From the NCBI RefSeq assembly GCF_905171765.1, contig NC_053392.1, positions 445,684,837-445,748,836 on the forward strand: a stretch of DNA of 64,000 nt, read 5' to 3'. Of this stretch, positions 53,436-64,000 are shown in pieces. The first letter of the stretch is position 1, and each line of letters opens with the position of its first letter. The position numbers and the translations under genes were made by a program. The notes under the pieces were generated by a model. It was not told where the DNA came from. It did no database searches and worked only from the letters and a program-made list of their open reading frames with translations. The stretch is from Bufo bufo. Lineage: Eukaryota > Chordata > Amphibia > Anura > Bufonidae.

Positions 53436-54909
53436 CAGGGGTGGCCAACCCGCTGCTCGCGAGCCGCATGCGGCTCCTTACATCTTTATATGTGGCTCGC
53501 AGGGGAGCGGTCTGTCCAGCTCTTACTCTCCTCTGTCTACATATGCGGCTCGCAGGGGAGCAGGCCCGCTATTCCTCTACTTTGAGCTTGTCTCAGTAGC
53601 GCTATCCAGTGGCGTGCTAGGGGGTGGGGGTGGGGTATTTAGGGCGTGAGGGCAGTCTGCCCTGGGTGCTGCTCCCAGGAGGTGCCCGAAAACTGAAGCA
53701 ATGAATGCTGCCATCAATACAGATGGAAGCGCTCAATGCTGGAGCACAGGGAACTGTAGTCCTGTCACTCACCGCTCTGCTCCCTGCACTCCTCCCGGAC
53801 ACGGATCGCGCTGTCGGCATGTGTGGGTGGAGCCCGGTAATTTCTTACTGTGGAGTTGGCACAGAGGGTTTTATTACTATGGAGGAGGCACAGAGGACTT
53901 TATTACTATGGAGGGGGCACAGAGTACTTTATTACTATGGAGTGGGCACAGAGGGCATTACTAATGTGAAGGGGGCACAATTGGCATTTCTACTATGGAG
54001 GGGGAACAGAACCAGAGGACATTACTACAATGAAGGGGGCACAGAGGGCATTGTTACTGTGAAGGGGGCGCAGTGGGCATTATTACTGTGAAGGGGCACA
54101 GTGGGAATCATTACTGTGAAGGGGGCACAATGGGGATTTCTACTATGGAGGGGGCACAGAGGGCATTACTAGCACAGTGGGCATTACAACTATTAAAGGG
54201 GCACAATGGGCATTACTGTGAAGGGGCACACTGGGCATTATTACTATGAAGGGAGCACAATGGGGATTATTACTGTGAAGGGAGCACAAAGAGGGCATTA
54301 CAACTGTTAAAGGGGCACAGAGGGCAAAAGTACTGTGAGAGGGCACAATGTGGGCATAATTACAGTTAGTGGGCACACATCTGTGCAAAACTACTGTGAA
54401 TGTTGTACAATAAGGGCAATACTACTGTGAGCGGGTACAATTTTTTATAAAAGTATTATGAGGGGGGCAGCTCAGATAAGACCCCCAAATCCTCATCAGA
54501 CCCACAAAATAAGCCCCCCACATAAGACAGCTAAAATCAGACACCCATGCTCACATCACCGCTATGTCAAATCACTCCCACACACATGATCTCAGAATGG
54601 GGGTGAGAGGGTCATTCGAGCATGAGGTTGTCATCTGTGCATGGGGCGGTCATCTGTGCATGAGGCGGACTGAATACAAGCCAGATTTGAAACACATTGT
54701 GAAAAACAAAAGATTGCCATAAGTCTCACTAAAGCTGTCTACATTAGAGGTAGGAAAGGTGGTTTAAATACACTTTTAAATGTTTGAAAACTCAATTGTA
54801 GTAATACTGTCGTGTGCACGCATATTTGTGTAAATGTATAGCTTGTGGTTCCTGGCAGTCATACGTTTTTTTTTCTGGCTCTTTGTGTCTGTAAGGTTGG
54901 CCACCCCTG
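53436..54909. mobile_element. Non-autonomous hAT, CAGGGGTGGCCAACC tips
   Basis: 15-bp perfect inverted tips and a perfect 8-bp duplication CATTAAAC (53428-53435 and 54910-54917). No transposase. The interior holds a 30-bp minisatellite (about 53840-54470) and possibly another nested repeat starting near 53604 (GTGGCGTGCTAGGGGGTGG). Confidence 0.9.
53840..54470 (+). repeat. About 30-bp minisatellite
   Basis: Roughly twenty diverged units of the form GGGGGCACAGAGGGCATTACTACTGTGAA. Confidence 0.8.
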
Positions 54910-54917
54910 CATTAAAC

Positions 54918-55958
54918 CATAGGGGTAATTAGCACTAGATATGTCTAGAAAATATCCTTAACTCAGTCATATATCCACAAGGAGACAAGAATGACTCTTC
55001 TCAGACTGGTACATCTACAGAGAAAAAAAAAAACTACATGAACTGTGTCCTTTCCATGAACCTCTTTCAGCCTACCTTAAAATACATGCACAATGGTGAA
55101 TATAACACAACATGGCCTATTATATATAAAAATCCACTATAATTAGGATATTTTTATAAAAATGTTATATACCTATGAAAAGGCACAACATAGACTGAAT
55201 CTCTACTAGTCTACTAATTGTCTAAATTTACAATTTATGCATGGAACACAGTTAAAGAGTAGACCAGTAATGGTTTTCTTGCATAAATAGCATCTTCTTA
55301 GCATTATGTCTGCCTACATATTATTTATTTGAATTACTGCAACTTTTGCACTCATCTTTGGCAAAAAATACTCCCTAAAATGCTAAGAGGAGTATGTTTA
55401 TTCTTCTGGAAAAAAATATATAACATGACCTTTGGGAGTGAAAAATTAGAGGACCTCATCCTCTGAGAAATTCTTATGCTCTTAACCAGCATTGAAAAAA
55501 GCATATTTCCAAGAAGTAGGCACTTAGACCCGTTTAATCTGAAAATGACTGTAAATCATATTATTCTAGCACATGATATTGTAATCATCATAAACAATGT
55601 ATTAAGGCATTCACTTCTAATTTATCACAAAATGGCATGAGAAAGTTTAATAATTTCATTCCCAAAGCATTGTTGGGTGACAAAAGTGATGTTTAGCAGA
55701 TCCAGCAATGTCAAATTTCTTGTTCTGTATATTAGTAGTTGTTTTTTTCACTCTATAAGGATTTGACAGACAAAACTGCTGCTTTTATTAATCAAAGCTA
55801 GAAAATATATTATAGTGTAAAAAACAAAACAAATGTGTGCTTTTTATTTTTCATTTATTACAAAATTATTTTATTTGTAGTGAAAACAATATTTTAGATG
55901 GTAATGTAATATTTTATGCTTCTCTGTGTCTTTAAGGGGAAAAATTTTGCTAGTGATG
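54918..55958. other. AT-rich stretch without recognisable gene
   Basis: No frame above chance, no tandem repeat or terminal repeat seen. Could be host intergenic DNA or an unrecognised old repeat. Confidence 0.5.
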
Positions 55959-55966
55959 TCTGCAAG

Positions 55967-57331
55967 CAGGCTCGGCTTGCCCACCGGGGAGCCGGTGAAT
56001 CCCTCGGTGGGCCCCTGAGCTAATCAGTAGGGGGTCTTTATGTCCTCTTCTCTGCGCAAGCAAGCACTGTCACTGCATTTCTGTGCCCCACACCCTCTTG
56101 CTGGAGATCCTATAACCAGTAGGGCCACCTGAGAGGCAGGTAAGACAGCGGCAGGACTTTAAATTATATCTGCATCCTAAGGACACAGTTTCAGATGTGG
56201 AAAGACAGGGAACCACCACAGGAAATGCTATTTCCAGCGGTGGTCACTTTAAAGAATAGCAGCACCAGAAGGCATTCTGCACACTGCACATTACATCACA
56301 AGGCAGAGACAGCAGGAGAGGAGCGAGGGAGTTGCCTGCAAGTTAATTACTGATTCTGCTCTAGAGTGTAAAGTGTGGAGAGCAGGGTCAGGCTTAGTTG
56401 TGTGCAACTTGCAATAGAGCAGAATACGGGTATATGCTGACGCCAAATTGTGCAATGACTGGGTCAGGTGTAGATGATAGTCTATAGTTTGTTTGTGATG
56501 CCAATTGCAGTGCAGAGTACTATCACAGGGCCCTTCTAAGGTGTTATAACGCACGTCCCAGATTAGGAATGCCAGAGTGGTGTAATGGCCTATAATGTCT
56601 CTATAGGTGGTGATAATTGTGTCAACGGTGTCTCCTACCTGGGTACGGCTGGACTCCTGGCTCCTGGCTCACTTGCAATAAATTTGAGTGTAGTGATAGT
56701 AGGAGTAATAGAGGAATTTTGCAGCAGAAATGATGTCCAGACCTTTAGGTGAAGTTCAAACTTTTCTTTACTGAAGATAACTTTCATCCAAGCAAAATAC
56801 AGCTTTGGTCTTTGGTCTCAGCAGGTTTTAGCAATGGTTGGCAGGAATAAATCTTCTGCACTATAAATCTGGAGCTTGCAGGATAAGGTCTGCTTAGTAG
56901 CTCTGTAACTGTGGCAGGAATTTATCTTCTGCGCTTCTCTATATCTTCTGCTTTGTGGGGACAGACTAGCTGAGGAGGAATGGCTTCTCCTGGGTCTCTG
57001 GACTTGACTCACAGATAGACTCTCAGGGAATGCTTTCGTCCTGGAATTCTGGAGGTTGTCTGCTTTCTTATCATCCAGCTGAGGCTGCAGGGCTCAGTCT
57101 GGGTATTTGATCAATGTCTCAGTCGAAACAAGATCCTGGCTTTCTTCCCTATACAGGGGGATTCCTGAACTCTATCACACAGCCTTCCCCAACAGGGGTG
57201 GCTGGCACACTGACCTAACTTCCTTCTCCTCCCATAGTGCAGGATGTGGGAACAGTTCATATTTGCATATATAGGGTGGGCCTCCAGAGTCAGTTCTACT
57301 GGTGGGCCCTAGGCACCCCAGTCCAACACTG
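55967..57331. mobile_element. hAT-like non-autonomous element
   Basis: The left end CAGGCTCGGCTTGCCCACCGGGG and right end (reverse complement CAGTGTTGGACTGGGGTGCC) are loosely inverted. GGTGGGCCC motifs occur near both ends. Flanking octamers TCTGCAAG (55959-55966) and TCGGCAAG (57332-57339) match at seven of eight. No transposase is seen. The middle (about 56560-57235) could hold another insert such as an LTR, but its ends were not found. Confidence 0.6.
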
Positions 57332-57437
57332 TCGGCAAGTACTTGAGTTTTGTGGCTTCACTGTCCAGTTTTTGAAGCAATGCAGTCAGAACTACTTGAT
57401 TATTTCCAAGCATGTAGTTTGTGAATAATTCTGTTAA

Positions 57438-57843
57438 AGGGGCTATGAAAATCGGACATCATATAGTACATGACAATCTCTTTCTAACAAAGCTAGAACC
57501 AGCCCTGTACCTCACATGGATCCAAAGATCTCCACAATCATTGCTCTGCTACATTTATATCAAGCTCACAGCTTAAGGGAAGTGTCTATTATGCTGCAGC
57601 TAAGGGTGTGTGTCTCAGCTCTCCCTATCACAGCACAGGAGGCAGGTGAAGGATGAAACTGAGCATGTGCGGCCTTCTCAGTGAGCAGGTCAAAGAAAAA
57701 AGCAAACAGGTGGCGCTATATAAATACATTTTATTGAATAACTCAGTGGCTATGCTAAATTTTTAATTACACATAATTACAAAAGTATTTAGATCCATGT
57801 CCTGGTTTGAAAACTGTAGAATATTTTTCGTGGGACAACCCCT
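57438..57843. mobile_element. T2-type MITE (TTAA, AAGGGG tips)
   Basis: 406 bp between TTAA copies at 57434-57437 and 57844-57847. The tips read TTAAAGGGG on both sides, the signature described for the T2 MITE group of Xenopus, linked to Kolobok transposases. The inverted similarity beyond the first nine bases is weak. An internal TATAAATAC lies near 57720. Confidence 0.75.
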
Positions 57844-57847
57844 TTAA

Positions 57848-58229
57848 GTGTTCTTTCAGTTTTTTGAATGTACATAATGCTTTGTTTCTGTAAAAATTAA
57901 AATGTCTACAACTTTCTGGTATACTTTGTGTTTCAAGTGAATGTGAACACAAGAGCATAAACTTGACCAAGCATGCACAATATGTATTATTGTGAAACTC
58001 AATGGGATCCAATTAGAACCAGACATGATCCTTGCCACATGTGATGTGAAATCATTATGCACATCTATCAGACACTCTGATGGTTTGAATTCTATGATCA
58101 TTGAATATGGAGGAGGAGAAATGTAAGTTTATACTGTCATTATTTAAGTTTGTTTTGACCCACAACTTGTTCCTCTTCAGGGAATCCTTCTTTCTACAGC
58201 TCCAGGAAACTTGTGCACATTCATATGCA
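57848..58229. other. Stretch without recognisable gene
   Basis: No frame or repeat structure that I can support. Confidence 0.4.
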
Positions 58230-58338
58230 AATTTGTTCCTGAGGCTGTGGGAGAGGGGGATCCTCTAGATGGACCCCTGCCGATAGCTAATAAAAGTACA
58301 GTACTGGGGACGTAATATTGATGACATTATGGTCATCT
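58230..58338 (+). pseudogene. Penelope-like RT fragment, left half
   Basis: The frame reads YWGRNIDDIMVI, the catalytic Ile-Asp-Asp box of Penelope-like reverse transcriptases, and is then cut. The continuation WQGNEEEFGSF is at 62398. Extent to the left of 58280 is uncertain. Confidence 0.65.
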
Positions 58339-58588
58339 ACGTAGGGGAAGAAAAAAAGGGAGGAAGAGGCGGTTAAACAGATTCTTTTGTTTAGAAGATG
58401 TGAAACCCCAGAGGCGTCATCAGTGATGGATTTTACAAAACGGTGGTGAGAATACTAATAGTCATATAAGGTAAGTTTTTTCTTTAGACAAGAGAGGAGG
58501 GGAAGGCAGCTGAAAAATAGCGTTAGTAGATACTATACGCTTATATAATCAATATTGATCAAAAAAGGAGGATATGTATGTCTACATA

Positions 58589-60210
58589 CAGTCAGGTCCA
58601 TAAATATTGTGACCGACACAATCCTAAGATTTTTGGCTCTATGCACCACGACAATGGATTTGAAATGAAACAAACTAGATGTGCTTTAACTGCAGACTGC
58701 CAACTTTAATTTGAGGGTATTTACATCCAAATAAGGTGAACGATGTAGGAATTACAACAGTTTGCATATGTGCCTCCCATTTGTTAAGGGACCAAAAGTA
58801 ATGGGACAGAATAATAATCATAAATCAAACTTTCACTTTTTAATACTTGGTTGCAAATCCTTTGCAGTCAATTACAGCCTGAAGTCTGGAACGCATAGAC
58901 ATCACCAGACGCTGGGTTTCATTCCTGGTGATGCTCTGCTAGGCCTCTACTGCAACTGTCTTCAGTTCCTGCTTGTTCTTGGGGCATTTTCCCTTCAGTT
59001 TTGTCTTCAGCAAGTGAAATGCATGTTCATGGACTTGGCCATTGCATAACATTCCACTTCTTTCCCTTAAACTCTTTGGTTGCTTTTGCAGTATGCTTTG
59101 GGTCATTGTCCATCTGCAATGTGAAGCGCCGTCCAATGACTTCTGAAGCATTTAGCTGAATATGAGCAGATAATATTGACCGAAACACTTCAGAATTCAC
59201 CCTGCTGCTTTTGTCAGCAGTCACATCATCAATAAATAAAAGAGAACCAGTTCCATTGACAGCCATACATGCCCACGCCATGACACTACCACCACCATGC
59301 TTCACTGATGAGGTATACTTAGTATCATGAGCAGTTCCTTTCCTTCTCCATACTCTTCTCTTCCCATCACTCTGGTACAAGTTGATCTTGGTCTCATCTG
59401 TCCATAGGATGTTGTTCCAGAACTGTGAAGGCTTTTTTAGATGCCGTTTGGCAAACTCTAATCTGGCCTTCCTGTTTTGGAGGCTCACCAATGGTTTACA
59501 TCTTGTGGTGAACCCTCTGTATTTACTCTGGTGAAGTCTTCTCTTGATTGTTGACTTTGACACACATACACCTACCTCCTGGAGAGTGTTATTGATCTGG
59601 CCAACTGTTGTGAAGGGTGTTTTCTTCACCAGGGAAAGAATTCTTCGGTCATCCACCACAGTTGTTTTCAGTGGTCTTCCGGGGTCTTTTGGTGTTGCTG
59701 AGCTCACCGATGCATTCCTTCTTTTTAAGAATGTTCCAAACAGTTGTTTTGGCCACACCTAATGTTTTTGCTATCTCTCTGATGGGTTTATTTTGTTTTT
59801 TCAGCCTAATGATGGCTTGCTTCACTGAAAGTGACAGCTCTTTGGATCTCATCTTGAGAGTTGACAGCAACAGATTCCAAATGCAAATAGCACACTTGAA
59901 ATTAACTCTGGACCTTTTATCTGCTCATTGTAATTGGGATAATGAGGGAATAACACACACTTGGCCATGGAACAGCTGAGAAGCCAATTGTCCCATTACT
60001 TTTTGTCCCTTAACAAGTGGGAGGCACATATGCAAACTGTTGTAATTCCTACACTGTTCATCTGATTTGGATATAAATACCCTTAAATTAAAGCTGACAG
60101 TCTGCAGTTAAAGCACATCTTGTCCGTTTCATTTTAAATCTATTGTGCTGGTGTATAGAGCCAAAAATGTTAGAATTGTGTTGATGTCCCAATATTTATG
60201 TACCTGATTG
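58589..60210 (-). mobile_element. Tc1-like transposon
   Basis: Tips CAGTCAGGTCCATAAATATTG and, inverted, CAATCAGGTACATAAATATTG lie between TA dinucleotides (58587-58588 and 60211-60212). Length is 1.62 kb, normal for Tc1. The transposase is on the minus strand. Removing it makes the Penelope arm continuous. Confidence 0.9.
59027..59870 (-). pseudogene. Tc1 transposase, two breaks
   Basis: 59870-59649 gives the start with the first helix-turn-helix (REIAKTLGVAKTTVWNIL). A frameshift near 59755 leads to 59758-59027: GRPLKT linker with the second helix-turn-helix, then LWTDETKINL (first Asp), a glycine-rich GGGSVMAWACM, and QMDNDPKHTAK (second Asp). Just after QWPSP the frame meets a stop: about 18-20 bp covering the usual PDLNP segment before the third acidic residue is missing. 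The last part (HAFHLLKTKLKGK) reads on in another frame to about 58945. It cannot be active. Confidence 0.85.
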
Positions 60211-60399
60211 TATATATGTAATCCAGCAGTGGTTCCAGTTCTGACCAATGTCAATGCTGGATTCCAAAATTCCTCTAACAGTAAATAGCGCCACACCCCA
60301 AATAAAGTAATAAGTATGAGTGTATAAAATGCTCATTTGCCCAATTGAATGGCTATTTAGGCAGAGAGGTTGATCACATCAGTTATAAGGAAACAGCAT

Positions 60400-61771
60400 T
60401 ATATTGTGATAGAATATGGCTGTAGAGAAACAGAAAAAAATAATAGTATAGTGTTACAGTCTGTAACAACAAAATCAATGTTCCACTCACTTCACTGGAG
60501 GATTGTCCACAGGTTAAACTCAAGACGGCCGTGACAATACCCCCCCGGCCAGGATCGCTTAATAGATATAAGAGGTTGCAGTGAGCAGGTAAACCAGAGC
60601 TTCAGTTCAATCTCTTTATTGGTGATACAGGCTCAACGAGTTTCAGGGTTCAAGTATAGGTGACCCATTCCCCAGGAGCAGAAACCCAATACAGTACATA
60701 AAAGCACTCACATATTTATGGTGATTCGTGTTGGGAGTTCCCGCGCGCATGGCTTCCAGTTGCCGGAAGTAACGTCAACTTGTGGCGACTTCCGGTCTCT
60801 GTGAACCGCATGAAGTCCAACTCCATGCGCCGCACGAAGTCAGCGCCGGAAGTAAGCTGGTGACGACTTCCGATCGCCGTGGAACACAAAGAGCCCGGCG
60901 TCACACGCCGCGCATGAGACCGCCCCCACCACTGATGCCGGGAGGGGAAGAGTATGCGTTTCAACGTGGAGCACATATCTGAACTGGTAGAGTTCTAAGA
61001 TGTAGCGCCGGTGTCATAAGGACCCGTAGCTACATCTCCCCCATACTTTCCAATTCATGGAATATATAGACAAACATCAACAAGTCCAAAAAACAATCTG
61101 GTTAAAAAAGTCAGGTTAAAGGACAAATATAATATAAGTGTATGCATAAAAGATACCATTTTTCATTCATCAATCAGATTTGAGGACCAGGAAAGGGAAA
61201 GAAAAATAGAAAAATTCTATACCAACATTAGATATCTTGATATAGTGATTTAGCAGAGTTTCTTCCACATTGTGTAATAGAGGAAATTCTCATAAAAAAT
61301 CTAAAGGCTGACATAATAAGATGATTATAGAAATGTCAAAAATAAATGTTCAATAAATAATAGTCAATTATATAAATATAGTGTCATTGATCTATTTATA
61401 TTATTAAAATTCTAAAATAATTATCATAATAAATAGTATAAAAAATAGCAAGTAAATCCTAAACTCAATATCTTGGATAAAATTTTTTATATTAAATATT
61501 GAATAATATTAAGAGTAGCTACGAGGAATTATTTGATGGTATATATAAATATAATGAAAAGGTGAACCCCAAAAGCTGGTGAATTCCAAAGAATGCATAG
61601 AATAGACAATATATGTCAAAATTACATATACATATGCGCATACACAAAGGTTGTATAAAATCGGCCTCTAGTGGGCAGTGCCAGTGTGAAGGTCCAAATG
61701 AAGCCAAATGTTATCTTTTTTTGTGTTGTTATACAGTATAGGGGATGAATTCATCTATTTGTTATATTCTC
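60400..61771 (-). other. Penelope-like 3' UTR and linking sequence
   Basis: No gene. The minus strand holds the Penelope 3' motif near 60600-60660, a GC-rich palindromic stretch at 60735-60910 (GGAAGT...ACTTCC repeats), and long AT-rich sequence (61080-61700). Confidence 0.5.
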
Positions 61772-62158
61772 TCAATAGTTTATATACTCTAAACATTTGT
61801 TCAAATCAAGTGGTGCTAGAGTGTTTAGTCGAAAGATCCGAAACATCTCTTTCCTTGATAGGGTTTGATAGGAATGTGGGACCCAATCAAGAGGAGTAAC
61901 TTTTAAACCTCTGGGGTCACCCTCATGGTGTAGTGCAAAATGCATTGATACACTGTGAGTGTTAATTTTACGTTTAATGTTTGAACGATGTTCGTTCATA
62001 TGCTCTCTAAGCGTTTGGGTTGTTCGACCCACATAGAGAGTATTACACTGACACGGTAGCAGGTACACTACATAGGAGGTGCTACAATTCATCATATGTT
62101 TCAGATTAATAAGTTCTTGTGGTGGTGGCAGGGTTATTGTTTCACGACATTGTATCAT
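61772..62158 (-). pseudogene. GIY-YIG endonuclease of the Penelope-like element
   Basis: A 128-codon frame reads VVYLLPCQCNTLYVGRTTQTLREHMNEHRSNI, the GIY-YIG core with its Cys-Cys pair and the Arg of the alpha-helix, followed by the HFALHHEGDP and W-x-P blocks typical of Penelope-like C termini. The domain cuts target DNA for insertion. The frame seems whole, but the RT that should precede it is missing, so the protein is partial. It is terminal in the element, 40 bp from the right arm. Confidence 0.8.
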
Positions 62159-62397
62159 TTCACAACACTTGCAAGTGTTTCAAGATCTTTCAACCTTTAC
62201 TCTCTGCCTAAATAGCCATTCAATTGGACAAATGAGCATTTTATACAATCATATACTTATTACTTTATTTGGGGTGTGGCGCTATTTACTGTTAGAGGAA
62301 TTTTGGAATCCAGCAGTGACATTGGTCCGAACTGGAACCACTGCTGGATTACATATATATGTAGACATACATATACTCCTTTTTTTTATCAATCCTG

Positions 62398-62940
62398 ATT
62401 ATGGTCATCTGGCAGGGGAATGAGGAGGAATTTGGGTCTTTTGTGTGGCAGTTGAATGAGAACGATAACAGCAATAAACTTACCTTTTGGACAGGCCAAC
62501 AAAATATGCATTTTCTTGATGTGTGTTTCCATGTGGATGAGGACAGTTGGATATCTACAAATCTGTACAGGAAGAGAACATCAGTTAATGCCTTATTGTA
62601 TGCGGACTCGTCGCACCCAGGTAATATCATTAGGAGTACACCTACTGAATAATTTTTTAGGATAAAGGGAATTTTTTCCACCAAACAACGATTTGAACAT
62701 CAGGACAATGATCTACATATAAGATTCTAGCAAAGGGGATATGGTCAACGTAGCATTGAGGCTGGTTACCAAAGGGCTTGGAGGTCCAATAGGTCTTAAC
62801 TCCTATGCAAAATGGATAAGAAGAAGAAGGAACAAGATGTAGTATGATTCATCACAGGGTACAAAACACAGTGGAAAGAGGTATTACACACTATTTAAGT
62901 ACTTGGATCTTTTGCGTATTGACCCACAGATTGGGAAATA
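62398..62940 (+). pseudogene. Penelope-like RT fragment, right half
   Basis: Frames from 62401 continue the split RT: VIWQGNEEEFGSFVWQLN, then LTFWTGQQNMHFLDVCFHV and a TNLYRKRTSVNALLYADSSHPGNI motif, all standard after the catalytic box. A stop near 62650 and shifts follow; a TQWKEVLHTI-like block reaches about 62935. It ends where a TA-flanked MITE starts. Confidence 0.8.
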
Positions 62941-62944
62941 ATTA

Positions 62945-63755
62945 CCGTATTTTTTGCTTTATAAGACGCACTCCCCCCCCCCCCCCCAAAGTGGGCCGTG
63001 CGTCTTATAAAGTGAATACTAGTGAGCATTTACATTATGGAAGCTCTCACTAGTATGCTTTAGGTGCCGGGAGTAGGGAGTGAAGCGCTATCTTCCCGGC
63101 AGGCGTTGCACTTTCCTGACCGCGTACAGCGTCAGGACGTAGTGCGCACACTATGACCTGACGCTGCACGCAGTCAGGTGACAGAGCAGCGCCGGCTGGG
63201 AAGACAGGGAAGCTCGACTTCTGCCGGAGGTGTAGAAGAGCCGTGGCGCAGGACAGATAAGATGTTTTTTATTTTTATCTGATCTGAGGTCTGATGGGGC
63301 TCTCACTATGGGCTGATATAAGGTCTGATGGGGGTCTCACTATGTGGGCTGATCTGATGTCTGATGGGGGTCTCACTATGTGGGCTGATCTGAGGTCTGA
63401 TGGGGGTGTCATTATGGGCTGATATAAGTTCTGATGCGGTCTCACTATGTGGGCTAATCAGAGGTCTGATGAGGATCTTACTATGGGCTGATATAAGGTC
63501 TGATGGGGTTGTGACATGAAGGGCTGATGTGATGTCATGATATGTGGGCCTGATCTGATGTCCTGATATTTATGGGGGTCTGATCTGATGTCCTGATATT
63601 TATGGGGATCTGATGTCCTGATATTTATTGGGGGTCTGATCTGATCTAAGGATCTGATATGAGGTCTGATGAAAAATATTATTTTCTTATTTTCCTTCTC
63701 TTAAACCTGGGGTGCGTATTATCATTGGGTACATGTTATAATGCAAAAAATACGG
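62945..63755. mobile_element. TA-flanked MITE
   Basis: Tips CCGTATTTTTTGC and GCAAAAAATACGG are perfect inverted repeats between TA dinucleotides. TATAAGACGC and GCGTATTATC blocks lie just inside. 811 bp, no transposase. TA duplication suggests a Tc1/mariner-type mobiliser. Confidence 0.8.
63260..63670 (+). repeat. About 35-bp minisatellite in the MITE
   Basis: Diverged units GGTCTGATGGGGGTCTCACTATGTGGGCTGATCTGA, about eleven copies. Confidence 0.75.
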
Positions 63756-63757
63756 TA

Positions 63758-64000
63758 GTTAACTTTTCCTTGCCTTTTTTTATTTAATGCGTTTAATGGA
63801 CTATAAAAGCTTTGTAACAGGTTTTTGGGGAGAAAAGGGAGGCTCGTGCACAGAAAAGATGAAAATTACTCTTACCAGTAATTGGATATTCCACAACGGC
63901 ACTACCTGGAGGGTACCCCACCTCCTCAGGCATAGGAAAACAACAGCGAGCAGCGTATAAAAAAAAACCTTCCCCTTTACCTTCACCAGTTAATAGCCAA
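63758..64000. other. Right edge, no gene recognised
   Basis: Contains GGCACTACCTGGAGGGTACC and TATAAAAAAAAACC-like motifs that look repetitive, but no family could be named from this piece. Confidence 0.35.

Larger units (their letters stand above)
58339..62397 (-). mobile_element. Penelope-like element inserted in Penelope RT
   Basis: ATTATGGTCATCT, 13 bp of the host RT, is duplicated on both sides (58326-58338 and 62398-62410). Inside, two arms of about 186 bp are inverted (58561-58588 plus 60211-60368, against 62201-62386), with a Tc1 in the left arm. The minus-strand GIY-YIG domain (62158-61772) and a 3' UTR follow. The 3' UTR ends in the block whose minus strand reads CCTGAAACTCGTTGAGCC then AATAAAGAG, near 60600-60660, a usual Penelope 3' motif. 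The RT of this copy is missing. Confidence 0.75.

Overview
The window reads as a dense block of transposable elements from a vertebrate genome, most likely an anuran amphibian. That is inferred from the mix: Tx1-like and L1-like LINEs, CR1 LINEs, BED-finger hAT transposons with GTTCGGG-rich ends, a TTAAAGGGG (T2-type) MITE, Penelope-like elements, a Tc1 transposon and a Ty3/gypsy element. No host gene with normal exon structure was recognised, and no tRNA or bacterial feature.

Layout. 1-2395: L1 copy whose 5' half is inverted. 2440-4315: minus-strand pol relic of a retrovirus-like element. 4316-7972: CR1 LINE interrupted by a 470-bp palindromic MITE (TTAA target duplication). 8008-16387: minus-strand L1 split by a Ty3/gypsy element (9616-14712), which itself contains a solo LTR (12174-12862). 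16388-44118: an old hAT element split by a second hAT whose outer ends lie 26.5 kb apart (16526-43032) with a perfect 8-bp target duplication, CCCATGAC. 44119-53383: hAT debris, two degenerate 18S rRNA-derived segments, a multi-hairpin element and a third hAT on the minus strand. 53436-57843: three non-autonomous DNA transposons. About 58230-62940: a Penelope-like RT split at its catalytic motif by a second Penelope-like element that carries a Tc1. 62945-63755: a TA-flanked MITE.

Inside the 26.5-kb hAT the insertions can be ordered from their target-site duplications. A Tx1-like LINE (21449-39373, minus) entered the hAT's 120-bp minisatellite. A second hAT (from 21692, minus, with an open 904-codon transposase frame) entered the LINE's 3' UTR. 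A Penelope-like palindrome (24146-26407) entered that hAT's 141-bp minisatellite. An LTR retroelement (from 29499, plus) entered its transposase gene, and a CR1 (29948-31141) entered the LTR.

The most notable observation is in that LTR retroelement. The LTR is followed by an 18-nt primer-binding site matching tRNA-His, a short leader, and then, where gag is expected, an 82-codon reading frame that looks like the N terminus of a PIWI-clade Argonaute (Arg-rich GRARARG motifs, GRGRQRG, LSAGFQ...ERGG). Because the LTR's left edge lies in hAT transposase DNA, LTR, PBS, leader and PIWI frame look like one inserted unit, meaning a retroelement that captured a piRNA-pathway gene. The copy is cut off after residue 82 by a deletion or misjoin into the LINE's 3' UTR.

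All family calls come from motif recognition by eye. Boundaries given with target duplications are firm; others are approximate.
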